This document shows positions 11,067 through 22,039 of a stretch of 64,000 bases of DNA, piece by piece. The position numbers were made by a program, and so were the translations under genes. Below the pieces are notes generated by a model. It did not search any database. It saw only the letters and a program-made list of their open reading frames with translations, and was not told the origin of the DNA. Source of the DNA: Adiantum capillus-veneris (taxonomy: Eukaryota > Streptophyta > Polypodiopsida > Polypodiales > Pteridaceae); contig CM043960.1 of the NCBI GenBank assembly GCA_014529385.2, positions 36,071,396 through 36,135,395 of the forward strand, written 5' to 3'. Positions within the stretch are counted from its first letter, which is position 1. The number at the start of each line of letters is the position of its first letter.

Positions 11067-12866
11067 TTATTGTAGGGATATGGTGTTCCGCGACTCATGA
11101 GTATCTATGTACATGCTCTTTTCCCTGAAGGTGAAGTAGATTCTCCTTTTAGGGGACTTCATATTGGGATCCATGCGGCTAAACCATGGTGCCCCAACGA
11201 TAAAATTCTCATGTTTGAGACGGGAGATGAAGAAATCCTTTTTCTCCACATAGCTTTGGACATGAAGCCTTAATTTTCCAATTAAGGAAGTAACTGAGAC
11301 ATCTTGTCCCTTGATAGCTCCATTGGCTTTCAATGCATCTCCCATCTCGTGGGCCTGTATGCCTAGCTTAGTGGTCAACTCCGTGGATATGAAGTTGTGT
11401 GTTGAACAAGGGTCAAACAAAATAAAGGCATCATGCTCTTGCATCTTTCCCCAAGCATAGGAAAGGAGAAAACCTTGGCAATGAGCATCCTCTTTTGGAG
11501 CTTCAAACATAGAGGCTCTAGGAGTCTCATTGCGGGCAATTCTCTTGGGGCAAGGATGATAACCATGGCCTTGATCCCCACATTTAAAACATTTGTGGTC
11601 CTTACAAAAAGCTTCTAGATCTTTAGGAGAGAGTAAATTTACCTTTGTAAACTCCCTTCTCGTTGGATCAATTGTTGTTGTTGTTGTTGGAATGGCCTTG
11701 GTAAGAATTTTAGGCATTGGTTTTCCTCTTTGCATCACTTTTGTCTTTATTTTCTATGGGCTTGACATTCCTTCTAGCCCCTTGTTGGAAATTGATGCGC
11801 AAAGCAACCATGGTGTGGTGGATTACTTTGGTGATAGAACTAGGCCGTTGAGAGTTGATATACTCGGCCATCTCTCTAGGTAATCCCGCACAGAATTGTT
11901 GGTTTTGCTCGACGAAATCTATCTTTTGAAACATAGTAGCCTTGAGATGTAAATCCCAAAACTTGTCCACATATTTGTGGATAGACTCATGAGAGAGAAG
12001 CTTTAAACTTCACCATTTGTTAAGCACTTTGTCCTTTGCATCACTTGCAAGGAATTGCTTCATGATGGAAACTCGTACAGTTTTTCATGTCTTTAGAGCT
12101 TCGTCGTTGCCACAAAGGCTAGCCCACCATTGACGAGCTGATTTTTGGAAGTGCATAGCTACATGGTATAGCTTGGAGGACTCCGTGAAGCCCTCGTCTC
12201 CAAAGGTCGCATCAAATTGTTGGATGAAGGCCAATACTTTGTCGGTAGCACCAAAGGTGCCATCATAGGTGAGAAAAGAGATACTCTTTCCTCCTTCTTT
12301 AGCTTTTGTGACCTTCGCCATGCAGGGTAAGATTTGTGATGTCCTCCCCTCTTGTATTCTCTAGGATAATAGCCATAGCTTTCATCAGTAGAGCAGGAAG
12401 ATGAAGAAGAAGGCGAAGAGGGTGACCTCTTTCTTGCCCTTTTCTTCCTTTGTTTCCTCTCTTCCCTTTTGGAGTGACGAGGAGAAGGACTATGGGTTAA
12501 CCGTTTCCTCTTGGGAGGAGTTGGCGATTGTTTAGTCCTCCTTCTTCGTGGAGCCACATCCTTGGAGGAATTTAGGGATTCATTACTTTCTTGATCTTTG
12601 GATTCCTCCTCTCATATGGGAGAGAGTCTTCTTTTTGGGGTCTCTTCAAGAGGCCTCCTAAGCTCTCTCTCCTCTTGGAGAGGAAAGGAAATCCCATAAG
12701 CATGAAGTTGCTGAGTAACTTCGGCTTGCAAAGCAGGGTTGCCCATAGCTTGTTGCAACCTAATAACAAGATAATCAACAAACATGGGGGCATCATCATT
12801 AGCACCTTCATGTGAAAAATCAAAGTTATCAATGTTCATTCTACTCTCTTGGTTATTGTCAGCCAT
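11067..12866 (-). pseudogene. Gypsy-1 gag and protease remnant
   Basis: Gag would begin near 12866 (MADNNQESRMNID). A second frame, 12159-12557, gives an Arg/Ser/Lys-rich segment (MAPRRRRTKQSP, then SPRHSKREERKQRKKRARKR and a run of serines). The frames at 12085-12321 and 11710-11970 carry the retrotransposon gag core (HFQKSARQWWASLCGN, LHLKATMFQKIDFVEQ). The 223-codon frame 11067-11738 holds the CCHC knuckle CFKCGDQGHGYHPC and the aspartic-protease motif ILFDPCSTHNFIS, where the usual catalytic D-T/S-G is altered to D-P-C-S. Four frame breaks. Confidence 0.8.
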
Positions 12867-13266
12867 GTTAATTAAACTTATGTGTTTACTTAGTGTATGA
12901 TTTGGTAATTCAAAACCTTAGTTGCTACTCCTTTTAGCCTTTGAAAATAGGCACTTAAGTATCCACACCCATGGCTTGAATTGGTTAATTATAGAGAGTA
13001 GTGGAGTGAGTCTAACATAGCCAAGTTTCCGAGGGATAGCTCCTTTAGGACTTCTTATGGCTCAATATGGTAAAACCGTAGGCAAGTTTAGAAAGACTCC
13101 ATTATTAAGACCAAAGCTCCCAAGGTGTGCACCATATCCCACATAGTGGGCTCAACAAAACCGATAATAGATCCCAGTCCCACTTACCCTAATATAATTA
13201 ACAAAATCAACCATTAAAAGGCTACTCAAGGACCTCTCTTCTTAAGCAAGAAAAGAGAAACCAAAT
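12867..13266. other. Gypsy-1 leader between PBS and gag
   Basis: About 400 bases with no ORF, lying between the gag start and the PBS in the minus orientation. It is homologous to 42999-43377 in Gypsy-2, so it is the untranslated leader of the family and probably contains packaging signals. Confidence 0.6.
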
Positions 13267-13278
13267 GCTCTGATACCA
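13267..13278 (-). promoter_or_regulatory. Gypsy-1 primer-binding site (tRNA-iMet)
   Basis: GCTCTGATACCA on the plus strand is the exact reverse complement of TGGTATCAGAGC, the complement of the initiator tRNA-Met 3' end. It lies one base from the 5' LTR boundary at 13280. Confidence 0.92.
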
Positions 13279-13279
13279 A

Positions 13280-15120
13280 TGTAGTAGTGGAATTAGGAAA
13301 TTAGGTGAAGCACTTTTGTGAGATTACTTTGTGAGCATAGCGAGTGAACTTAATTGATGGTAGAAACATAAACATGGTACTTAGCTAACTTAGCATGAAA
13401 AATACTTTTACAAGAGAGAGAGTTTAGAGAACATGACAACAATTGAGGACCGGATTCATACGGAGCCAGTCCCCCCTCCAATAGGCATTTGTATTGTAGT
13501 TTCTCCCAGCAAGAGAGACTTGGTACAATACAATCTTTGTGTTCCTTGTGACCTAGGTGATGCAATGAAAACAGAACGCTCCATGCATCACAAGCATAAT
13601 TATCCCAAGCCTCAATCCCAAGGCCTCAAACACCTTCGAAGGTGGAGAGAGCTAGCGGGGAATGAGGGTAGGGAAGAGGAAGAAGAAACATTCCATAGGA
13701 GAAAGAAATAGTTCCTCACTTATCATCACTCTTCTTGCTAGCATACATAATAGCATAGTAATGAAGATGGAGAAGATGGAAAGCTTAAGCATTGAAGCAT
13801 GGCTCTTGGTTGGATTTGCATCCCATAGCCAACAATGTTGGTGTAGGCTCTCACTTCTCACAAGCTTGGAGAAGGAGGTGGAGTTCCTCAACTTTCACCA
13901 AGTGAGAATCATCCACAAAATGAGTGTGTGTGTGTGTGTGGTGTATATCCCCCCAGCACCCCCCTTGATTGCTTGGGGCGAGTTGTAGATTTTACACATG
14001 TTTCAAGCTCATTGGACCCCTCTCCCCCTAGCCAATCACATGCAGCATGCATTCAAGTACATGGGTAGTCTTTGGACAAGTGTCCTCCTTACTTGTTAGA
14101 GAGAGAGAGCTTGAAAATATCTACATATTTATTGGATGGAACTAGAAGCTCATTGGACCCCTCTTTAGCCCAACCAATAGCATTCAAGCACACCATGTGG
14201 TTAAGCTTAGGGAGAGTTTGACATGTGTCCCATGTGCCCTTTGAGAAAAGGGGTGCCCTTTGGGTAGTGGAAGGTTAAGTCAAAGATTCCCCTAACTTTG
14301 GGACTTTCATGCATAGGAAGCTTCTCAAGCACCTTCCTCATTAAGTTTGTAGGGTCTCTTTTTGACCCAAGCACCTTACCCCCCAAGCATGGGAAGCTTC
14401 TCAAGAACCTTTGTCATTAAGTTTTTAGGGTCTCTTTTTGACTCAAGCACCTTACCCCCAAGCATGGAAAGATTCTCAAGCACCTCCCTCATTAAGTTTT
14501 TAGGGTCTCTTTTTTACTCAAGCACCTTACCCCCAAGCATGGGAAGCTTCTCAAGCACCTTCCTCATTAAGTATGACAAGCACCTCAAGTACCTTAGTCA
14601 TCAAGCATGACAAGCACCTTAGTCATCAAGCACGCACCTTAGTCATCAAGCATGACAAGCACCTCAAGCACCTTACTCATCAAGCACAACAAGCACCTCA
14701 AGCTTAGGTCGGGTCCCACCTCAAGCTCAGCCCTAGCTTGCCTAAGGTCAAAGGACTTTTAACACTAACCATTGGAGGTCTTTAATGAAGCTAACCCTGA
14801 GGTTTTTTAAGCTCCATTAGATGCACATTGCTCTTTAATAGGCTACCTCCTTTTGGACCCCTATTGAGATGTAACCATCTCTCCTCTTGGTCTCCTACTG
14901 AGGTAAGTCTAGAAGCACTTATTGCACATTGCTCTTTGATAGACCATCTCCTTTTGGACCCCTATTGAGATGCAACCATCTCTTTCTGGTCCCGTGTTGA
15001 GATAGGTCTAGAAGCACCTGTCTCTATTCTAATTCTTGTTCCCGTTTATTCTCCCACATTAAATGATCAATTTAATATGAGAAAATCATTTGGTAAAGTT
15101 AGATATTATATTTTATGACA
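13280..15120 (-). repeat. Gypsy-1 5' LTR (right copy)
   Basis: Runs from TGTAGTAG to TTTATGACA, 1841 bp. Compared with the left copy it has lost about 27 bp just inside its first bases and retains a short TTTCTCCCAGCAAG block absent there. The minisatellite zone at about 14318-14700 differs in unit order. Elsewhere the two copies are almost identical, including a GTGTGT tract at 13922-13940. Confidence 0.88.
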
Positions 15121-15124
15121 AATT

Positions 15125-16240
15125 TGACTGAGTAAAATGTTAATTTTTAGCTTGGTTCCCATGATTGATGTTGTCTACAACTTTCCACTCAAAGTTTTTT
15201 TCAAATTTTGTACCTATTTTGTTGTATGTTTGGCAAAGTGCCTGCAAGTCGAGGGTCGGCCACTACAAATTTTTATAGATTTATTTTGACCTATAAAAAC
15301 AACCCATTTCATGCCCATTCCCGTAACTCCCAACCACTTTTTTGTGATCTAAAACTTTACAAAAAAAAGTTTATAAAATTCTCGATGGTTTGAGAGATAT
15401 CGATAGACCAGTTGTAGGGTATTCTTGAAGTTGCAGATGCTTTTGTGAAAAGTTGTTTGAAGTGGGATGCTTATTGCATACTTCATTTGTTCAATGCGTG
15501 CTAATTTGCTCGGGGATTCTGAGCATACATAACAGAAATTTATGTGTGGCTCATGAAGAAAACAAATGTGCTCAAATTATGTTTGTTGAGAAAATTTATG
15601 GTTGATGGTACATCTTTCGGTTTTGCACTTAGTTATTCACATTGTTGACTACGTTGATGCACGGTCTTGTGGATACTACCTATGTACGCATTCATGGAGC
15701 CATCTTGGCTAGTATGGTAGTCCTGACCATTTCTAAGCATTGATCCAAAAGATAGTCATTTTATAGACTTGACTACATTGCTTAGCCTTTTGTGAGGGTT
15801 GTGCATAAGGTCTTTTGAAGCTTAACACTAGGGGGTTAGGCTACCCAATGCCAAGTGGATTAGGTTTCTAGAGTTCCCCTTATCATGGCCTTGCCATAGG
15901 ATATGTATGATAGTGGACATAGGTGTTCAACATATGTGTTCATGATATGTATGCATTGAGAGATGTTGTGATTCTTGACCCTTCTTGTTGAGATACTAGT
16001 AGCGAATACTACTTATTTTGGTGATCTATGAGATTTGGGATTTGAGATTCTATTCCTTGTAAGGGAAATTTTGCCAAAATTTTCTTGTTATTTTTAGGAC
16101 TATGATTGGTTGAGCATCTCTTTATCTTGACATTCATTCTCTTGAGATCCTATTGGGTCTCTAGGTTGAGATTTTACTCAATTTACAGCTGAAACTCTAC
16201 CAAAATTTTGTTAGGATTATTATTGTCGTTTAGTGGCATT
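15125..16240. other. Long leader-like non-coding stretch before Copia-A gag
   Basis: No gene. If Copia-A is one element split by Gypsy-1, this is the remainder of its untranslated leader between PBS and gag. A tandem AAATTTT/CAAAATTTT texture appears near 16070-16080 and 16200-16210. No other signal was found. Confidence 0.4.
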
Positions 16241-17012
16241 ATGGCTTCTTCTTCGTTGGATAGTACTTTGCTAAACATTGAGAAGCTTGATGGAAACAAA
16301 TTTTCTTATTTGAAGAAGCAAGTCGTGAATGTCTTGGTTCAAAAGAAGCAGGTTAAGCCCATAAAGTTTCAAGGTGTCAAACCCGAGAACATGGATGTGG
16401 AAGAATGGGAAGAGCTAGATGAGTTGGTTGAGTCTACCATTCAATTATCATTATCTAAGGTTGTGTACTACAATGTGGAAGATATTGAAGGAGGTGCTTA
16501 TGTATTATGGCAACGTTTTTGCAATCTTTATGATCAGACTAGTGATGCATCACAAGTCTATTGGCTAAAGAAGCTTGTTAATTGTCACATGAATGAAGGA
16601 AGTTCAGTCTCAAATCACTTGAATGAGTTAAATCCGATTTTCAGCCAATTGATTGCACAAAAGGTTCCATGTAATGATAGCTTAAAAGCTATGTTTCTAT
16701 TGACCACTTTGCCAAAAAGGTGGGATATTTTCTGTACATCAATTTGTGATATTCTTACAACAATGAATGAACTCACCATGAAGAAGGTTGCTAGTTCTTT
16801 GTTGACTAAAGAGATGAACATGAAGAACAATGATAGTGGGAAAGTCTATTGCTCTTAATGTTCGTGGTAGATCACAGTCAAGAAAGGAATTTGTAGAAAG
16901 AGAAAAATCAAGAAGCAAATCTCGTTCTCGTCATGACATAAAGTGTTACCATTACAATAAGCTTGGTTATATACAAAAGGATTGTTTTAGATGGAAGAGA
17001 GAGCAAAGATAA
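16241..17012 (+). pseudogene. Copia-A gag with decayed zinc knuckle
   Basis: The frame starting MASSSLDSTLLNIEKLDG at 16241 is a Ty1/Copia gag (UBN2-type): it contains YVLWQRFCNLY, WLKKLVNCHM, and LPKRWDIFCTS. It stops at 16858. The next frame, 16830-17012, carries an Arg/Ser/Lys-rich stretch and a nucleocapsid knuckle, CYHYNKLGYIQKDC, in which the second Cys and the His of the C-x2-C-x4-H-x4-C pattern are both Tyr. I start at 16241 rather than the upstream ATG at 16208 because the family begins MA-S-S. Confidence 0.8.
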
Positions 17013-17500
17013 AGGTAAGCAAGTTCAACACAAAGGTGATAGAAAGCTTCATCTGGGAAGATTAAAGAAGAAAATGCAACAGAGTCACATGGAGATGTGT
17101 TGTTCTTATCATTACTTGAGTATGATGTTTTAGTTGCAAGTTCCACTCAACCTTTTCAAAACTGGATCATTGATTTTGGTTCATAATTTCATGTTACTCT
17201 ATGTAAAGAATGGTTTCCTAATTATGATGCTTGAAGAAAAGGTGTGGTCCGTCTTGGAAACAATTATGCATGTGACATAGTGGGCATTGGTGATGTACAA
17301 TCGTGGTTTGCTAATGGTTGTAACTTCAATTTGAAGAATGTGAGACATGTTCCAAAGTTGGAAAAAAGTTTTGAAAGGGTTATTCAATTGTGTCAAAGGG
17401 GGATGAAACAATTACAGTGTTGCTTATATTCATGTGTTAAATTATTTTGATTTTAGTTTGTGTGAAAATTGCATATACGGGAAATAGATTAGGCTTACAA
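17013..17500 (+). pseudogene. Copia-A protease / pre-integrase remnant
   Basis: Plus-strand reading gives NWIIDFGS near 17160-17180 (family WIxDSGAS, catalytic Asp still present, Ser changed to Phe), then VRLGNNYACDIVGIGDV and LKNVRHVPKL (17244-17365), as in Copia protease. A short pre-integrase trace follows. The integrase core that should come next is absent, so it was deleted. Confidence 0.7.
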
Positions 17501-17539
17501 ATTTGCCATTGAGTAGAGAGTTAGGGAATCCTCTAGACT

Positions 17540-18990
17540 TAAGTTCATAGTGATCCATGCGGAGAGGCTATTGAGATTGAAGATAGCGTGAAGTGGAAGC
17601 AGGCAATGCAATTTGAGTATAACTTGATTATGGCAAGTGAGACTTAGGAGCTGATAAAGTTTCCAAAGGGCGAACAAGCCTTGCCTTGCAAATGGGTGCA
17701 TAAGAAAAAGTACAATGGCGAAAGATCCCAAGCTTAAGTATAAGGCTAGATTGGTTGCTAAGGAATTCAATCAAAAGAAATACGTGGACTTTGATGAGAA
17801 TTTCTCTCCAATAGTCAAGATGACTACATTGCATCTTGTGCTTGGACTAGTAGCCACTGAGGACATGGAACTTGTCCTGATGGATGTGAAGACGACCTTC
17901 CTTCACGGGGATTTTGATAAGGGTGTCTACATGAAACAGCAAGAGGGTTTTGAAGTCCAACCTCAGAAGCCTACGAGAGAAGAACTAGTGTGTAGATTTT
18001 GTAAGGCATTGTATGGCCTAAAACAAGGCTCAAGGCAGTGTGGTACATGAAGTTTGACAAGTACATGTAGTCCCAAGGGTATGAACGGAGCTAGGAAGAT
18101 TAGTGCTTGTATACCCAGAAGTTGAATGATGGTTCACTTATCAGCTTGATACTTTATGTCAATGATATGCTCATTGTCTAAAGACAAGATTTCCATCTTA
18201 AAGAAGTCACTTAGAAGTATTTGGGAGATGCAAGTCACTTTCTTGTATATCAAGAGCAAGGAATGTATATCCACAAGGTCTTGCGATGTTTTATTATGCA
18301 AGGGGAATGTTAGATTGAGTACCCTAATGCAGACATATACAAAATTTAGCAAGAATGATGCTCCCAACTCTGATATTGAGAAAGAAAAAATGCCCAAGGT
18401 GCTATATTCTTCAGTAGCTAGTAGTCGTACGTATGTCATGGTAGCCACAAGACCAAACATTGCTGTTGCAAATGGAGTGGTTGTGATATTTATGGCAAAT
18501 CCTTGCAAAAAAAAAAGGGAAGCAGTGAAGCACATCTTGAGATATCTAAAAGGTACAGCGGATAAGTGCTTGCACTTTGAGAATAGTGATGCATCCATTG
18601 TGGGTTACACGGATGCGGATTATGTGGGTTGTGTGGATAATCAAAGATCCACATCCGGCGATGTTTTCATATTTGCTAGAGTAGGCATATCATGGAGATC
18701 ATGTCTCCAAAATTGTATGTCATCTTCCACCACAGAGGTAGAGTATGTGGCAATTTCTAATGCTAGCAAGGAAGCTATCTAATTAGTTCGCCTAATGGGA
18801 GATCTTGGCATTACTCAAGTGTTGCATCATGATAGTCAGAGCGTGATTGCATTAGCGAAGAACCCCAATTTCACTCCAAGTTGAAACACATAGAAGTTCA
18901 TTATTATGTGATACATGACATATTGCATAGCAAGCGCATTGAGCTAGTTAAGGTTTGTATCGATGACAACCCTACAAATTCTCTTACATG
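17540..18990 (+). pseudogene. Copia-A reverse transcriptase and RNase H remnant
   Basis: RT begins near 17580 (WKQAMQFEYNLI). The frame 17715-18050 holds YKARLVAKEFNQKKYVDF, MDVKTTFLHGDF and CKALYGLKQGS. The catalytic box appears at about 18140-18180 as LILYVNDMLIV, with YVDD changed to YVND. RNase H follows at 18501-18782: HILRYLKGTADKCLHF, YTDADYVGCVDNQRSTSGD, SSSTTEVEYVAIS. The tail to about 18990 is broken by stops and a frame change near 18880. Inactive. Confidence 0.85.
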
Positions 18991-19117
18991 AAGAGCCTAC
19001 CCTCAAAGCGGTTGCACATTGCATGGAGATTATGGGTGTAGGGTGAAGCCACTTAAAGGCTTAGGGTTGTACGGATGTACATACTTACACATATAGCCAC
19101 TTGGGCCATGTTGGCCT

Positions 19118-19130
19118 TCAAGTGGGAGAT
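19118..19130 (+). promoter_or_regulatory. Copia-A polypurine tract
   Basis: TCAAGTGGGAGAT directly precedes TGTTAGGG of the 3' LTR. This is the common PPT form of plant Copia elements and fixes the LTR boundary. Confidence 0.85.
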
Positions 19131-19339
19131 TGTTAGGGTTCAAGCCAATTGGATGGACACCCATCTTGTTAACCGTACTAACCTTATCTCTATTCATTGG
19201 TAACATAGATCAATAAGGAGTAGTGAGGTATGCCAATCTTCATTGAGAGCTCCACCCAAAACTCTCTGCATTCTCCTTCCTCGCAAAGCACACCAAGCAC
19301 ACACGCATCCACACACTCTTCACACCCTCCTATCAAGCA
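19131..19339 (+). repeat. Copia-A 3' LTR
   Basis: Starts TGTTAGGGTT after the PPT. The end is set at CTATCAAGCA by comparison with the candidate 5' LTR ending TTATCAACA at 6117, giving 209 bp versus 206 bp. CCTATCAAG at 19329-19337 forms a perfect stem with CTTGATAGG at 19342-19350, straddling the proposed end, so the exact boundary is uncertain. Confidence 0.6.
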
Positions 19340-21547
19340 CCCTTGATAGGTATGCATATCTACAAGGTGCACCCCCGTGCATGTGTATGTGATTAAATAG
19401 ATGGGCATGCTTGATTAGATCTCTTTGTAAAATTAAAAATTAAAATTTTGATGCATATCAAAGTTATGAGTTATTCACTTACATCGAGTGGTGCAATCAT
19501 CGTATAGATTGTCACTCTCAAACCAAGATGTAGCATGACACTCAAATTGCTTTAATTTAGTCATCAATCTATCTTTATTCGTTGTTGTTTTTATATGCAG
19601 TCATAGATATCTAGTGTCCTCATGTTGTTAATTGTAATAACATACTATAATAGTATGAATATTTTTGTTTTAGTATTTTCCAATTGCATACATACATGAA
19701 GAGCTTCATTGTATGCGAATGGCATTTGTAAATATGTGTGCTCCATTAGCCACAAATTTGAATGAAGATCATGAATTCAAATAGGTAGGTTTTGTAAAGA
19801 CAAATGTGATGGATAACTCAATGTAGTGTACTCACCTGAGTGTTCAATGATAGCTCAATATTGATTGTGTTATGAGAAATGAAGCTATATAAGCTACAAA
19901 TGGAAAAATATAAGCAATTAAACTCTTTATACTGCAAGTGAATTACAAAGCATGGTTGAAGGTGAATTGTGCACAATTTCTTAAAATGCCATACAAAAGT
20001 ATGGTGGACAGTTGGCTTAGTATCTCTTCAAGAATTTTAAGAAACAAAATCCGGCCCTTGGTCAATCAACAAGTGCACATACCAACTTATTGCACAGACA
20101 TGGAGCAAGGATAGAGATTACAAGCATGTGTGTCCTTTCTCAATGCATATTTCTCACCAAGGTTGCACATGTCAATTTTTCCAATTTGTCTATCTTCCCC
20201 TTTTCATTGTGAAACTTAATGGAAGACATCAAGTGTGCAATACTAGCAAAGAACCTACATGAAATAGATCAAATTAAAGATGCATGCATAAAATGTTGAT
20301 ATTCTTTTGTCAAGGAAGGAGGAACATAAGAATAAGGCACTATACACAAAAGTAGCAATCACTGAGCCCAGACACAATGATGTATTCATCATATGTGATC
20401 TGAGGGGAAGGAAGCTTTTTGACGTAGGAGTGCATGTAAGAGGGGATGTCCATTAACATAGAAATTATTACGAAAGCATACGAGAGCTACTTAGGCTGAA
20501 CTAGCATTTCTGAATAGCAATATGTGGAGTGTTGGATGACCTCAAGTTTCCAAAATATGTCTCAATATGGTGTTTATTGCAAGCCATTGTTGATAAGTTT
20601 TAGGCTCATTTATTTGGCCTTTGAAGGTGCCCTCTCCTATTGTTGCATCAAACAAATTTTCTATAATTGTTTAGCAGATCCACTGCAGAATGTAGTTATT
20701 TGCAGCTTGCATTCAACCATGGATTTTTCTCCCATTAGGTATTAATGGTATCGCCTACAAAGAAATCTACAATATAGGTTTTTCTTATGCAATTTTGTTG
20801 TGGCTAATCTCTCATCATGTATTGGCTTAAAATATGTTGCACTTTGTAACCCTTGAACATGCAAGCAGCTCTATGTTTACAAGCCAACATTTGGCCATAG
20901 ATCATGTCATGCATGCTTTGCAAATCGGACCCAAAGATACGTAACTAGATATCCCCCTCAATGTTTATAGACCACATCAAGGTATGAAGAGGGGCCCACC
21001 ACACAAGTGATGCATGTGACACATTCTATGCTTGGCAATAATTTAATGAACATGTAAGTCAGTTGTGATGTTGAAGTCACCCTCTCTTGCTACCATATCC
21101 ATTCAAGCCCTTCTCATATGTTCGTAATAAATATGCAACATTTTTATCCCTTGAAAATGCACCAAATATTCCATTTTTCACCTCATATCCACCTATATGT
21201 TAGCAGCCATAATCTTGTATACCCCTTCCTCAAAAATCATAGCTAAGCTGCAATCCCACACTTATGGACTAAAGGCACAAGGAAGAGTGTTTATTGAGAG
21301 AAGGAGTGGGCTAAACACAAGCTAAATTCATACTTATTATGATAAGGCTATTAGCATAATCTTGTCCTAGAGCACACGAGCAACAATAACTATTTTAGTG
21401 GTTGTGTAGCTCAGATCTTGCAAAGGACAAATAGGTAGAAAAGCTTTGAAAGTGGTCAGAAGTGAGTCACTTGAGAGAAAATTTACCACAATCTTACTGT
21501 TAGAGGGATAGGGTGAGACAACCTTGGCACTTCTCCCAGGGCCTATC
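19340..21547. other. Non-coding stretch, nothing recognised
   Basis: About 2.2 kb of AT-rich DNA with no ORF carrying a known motif. A 73-codon frame at 20524-20745 (+) is unsupported. No LTR partner was recognised in the window. Confidence 0.4.
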
Positions 21548-21930
21548 TCACCCCCTACACATATAAGGGGTTTCAAGTGCTTGAAAGAAGAGAACAGTTT
21601 GAGATCTTTGTATCCAAATGGAACGTGGGTTGGTAGCAATCACCGTTTTAAGAGCTTGATTAAAGCAACATATCAAGTTTAGAAAGTATACATCTGAAGG
21701 TTTTTTGCTTCCGTAATGGGGGCCTACAAAGATTAAAGCCAAGAATTTCAAGGCTCCTCTCAAGTAGAGGGATCACAGAGGGTTCTCGCATTGGAGTCAG
21801 CACAACTCAAGCCTTGGTTTCTACACACAAGATGTCACACAGGCTCAAAAAGTAAGAGCATGCCAATAATTTTAAATTTATATCAAGATTACATGTGTTG
21901 ACTAGTACTTGACAACAAACATGATGCCAC
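21548..21930. repeat. Direct repeat, copy 1 (possible old LTR fragment)
   Basis: The block around AGGGGTTTCAAGTGCTTGAA (21567-21586), through CAACATATCAAGTTTAGAAAG and GCCTTGGTTTCTACACA, to GAGCATGCCAATAATTTT matches 23573-23920 in the same orientation at moderate identity. The pair brackets the integrase relic at 22.0-23.15 kb, which suggests fragments of the LTRs of a decayed minus-strand Gypsy. Confidence 0.6.
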
Positions 21931-22039
21931 ATCCATAACTCATGAGAATTCATGGTTTGTCAAGTTGATTTGGAAAATTGGGAGGCTCAATAAATCAACC
22001 AAGACATCTTGATGGACAACATTGTCATCCTAATGTAAG

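Larger units (their letters stand above)
6220..15120 (-). mobile_element. Gypsy-1: Ty3/Gypsy chromovirus-type LTR retrotransposon
   Basis: An 8.9-kb element in minus orientation: 3' LTR 6220-8106, polypurine tract, pol relic, gag-protease relic, PBS 13267-13278, 5' LTR 13280-15120. Both LTRs start TGTA and end TATGACA on the plus strand. AATT at 6216-6219 and 15121-15124 forms a 4-bp target duplication. The LTRs are nearly identical over long stretches although gag and pol are broken by many stops and frameshifts and the RT lacks its catalytic block, so it cannot be autonomous. It lies inside what appears to be the leader of Copia-A. Confidence 0.88.
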
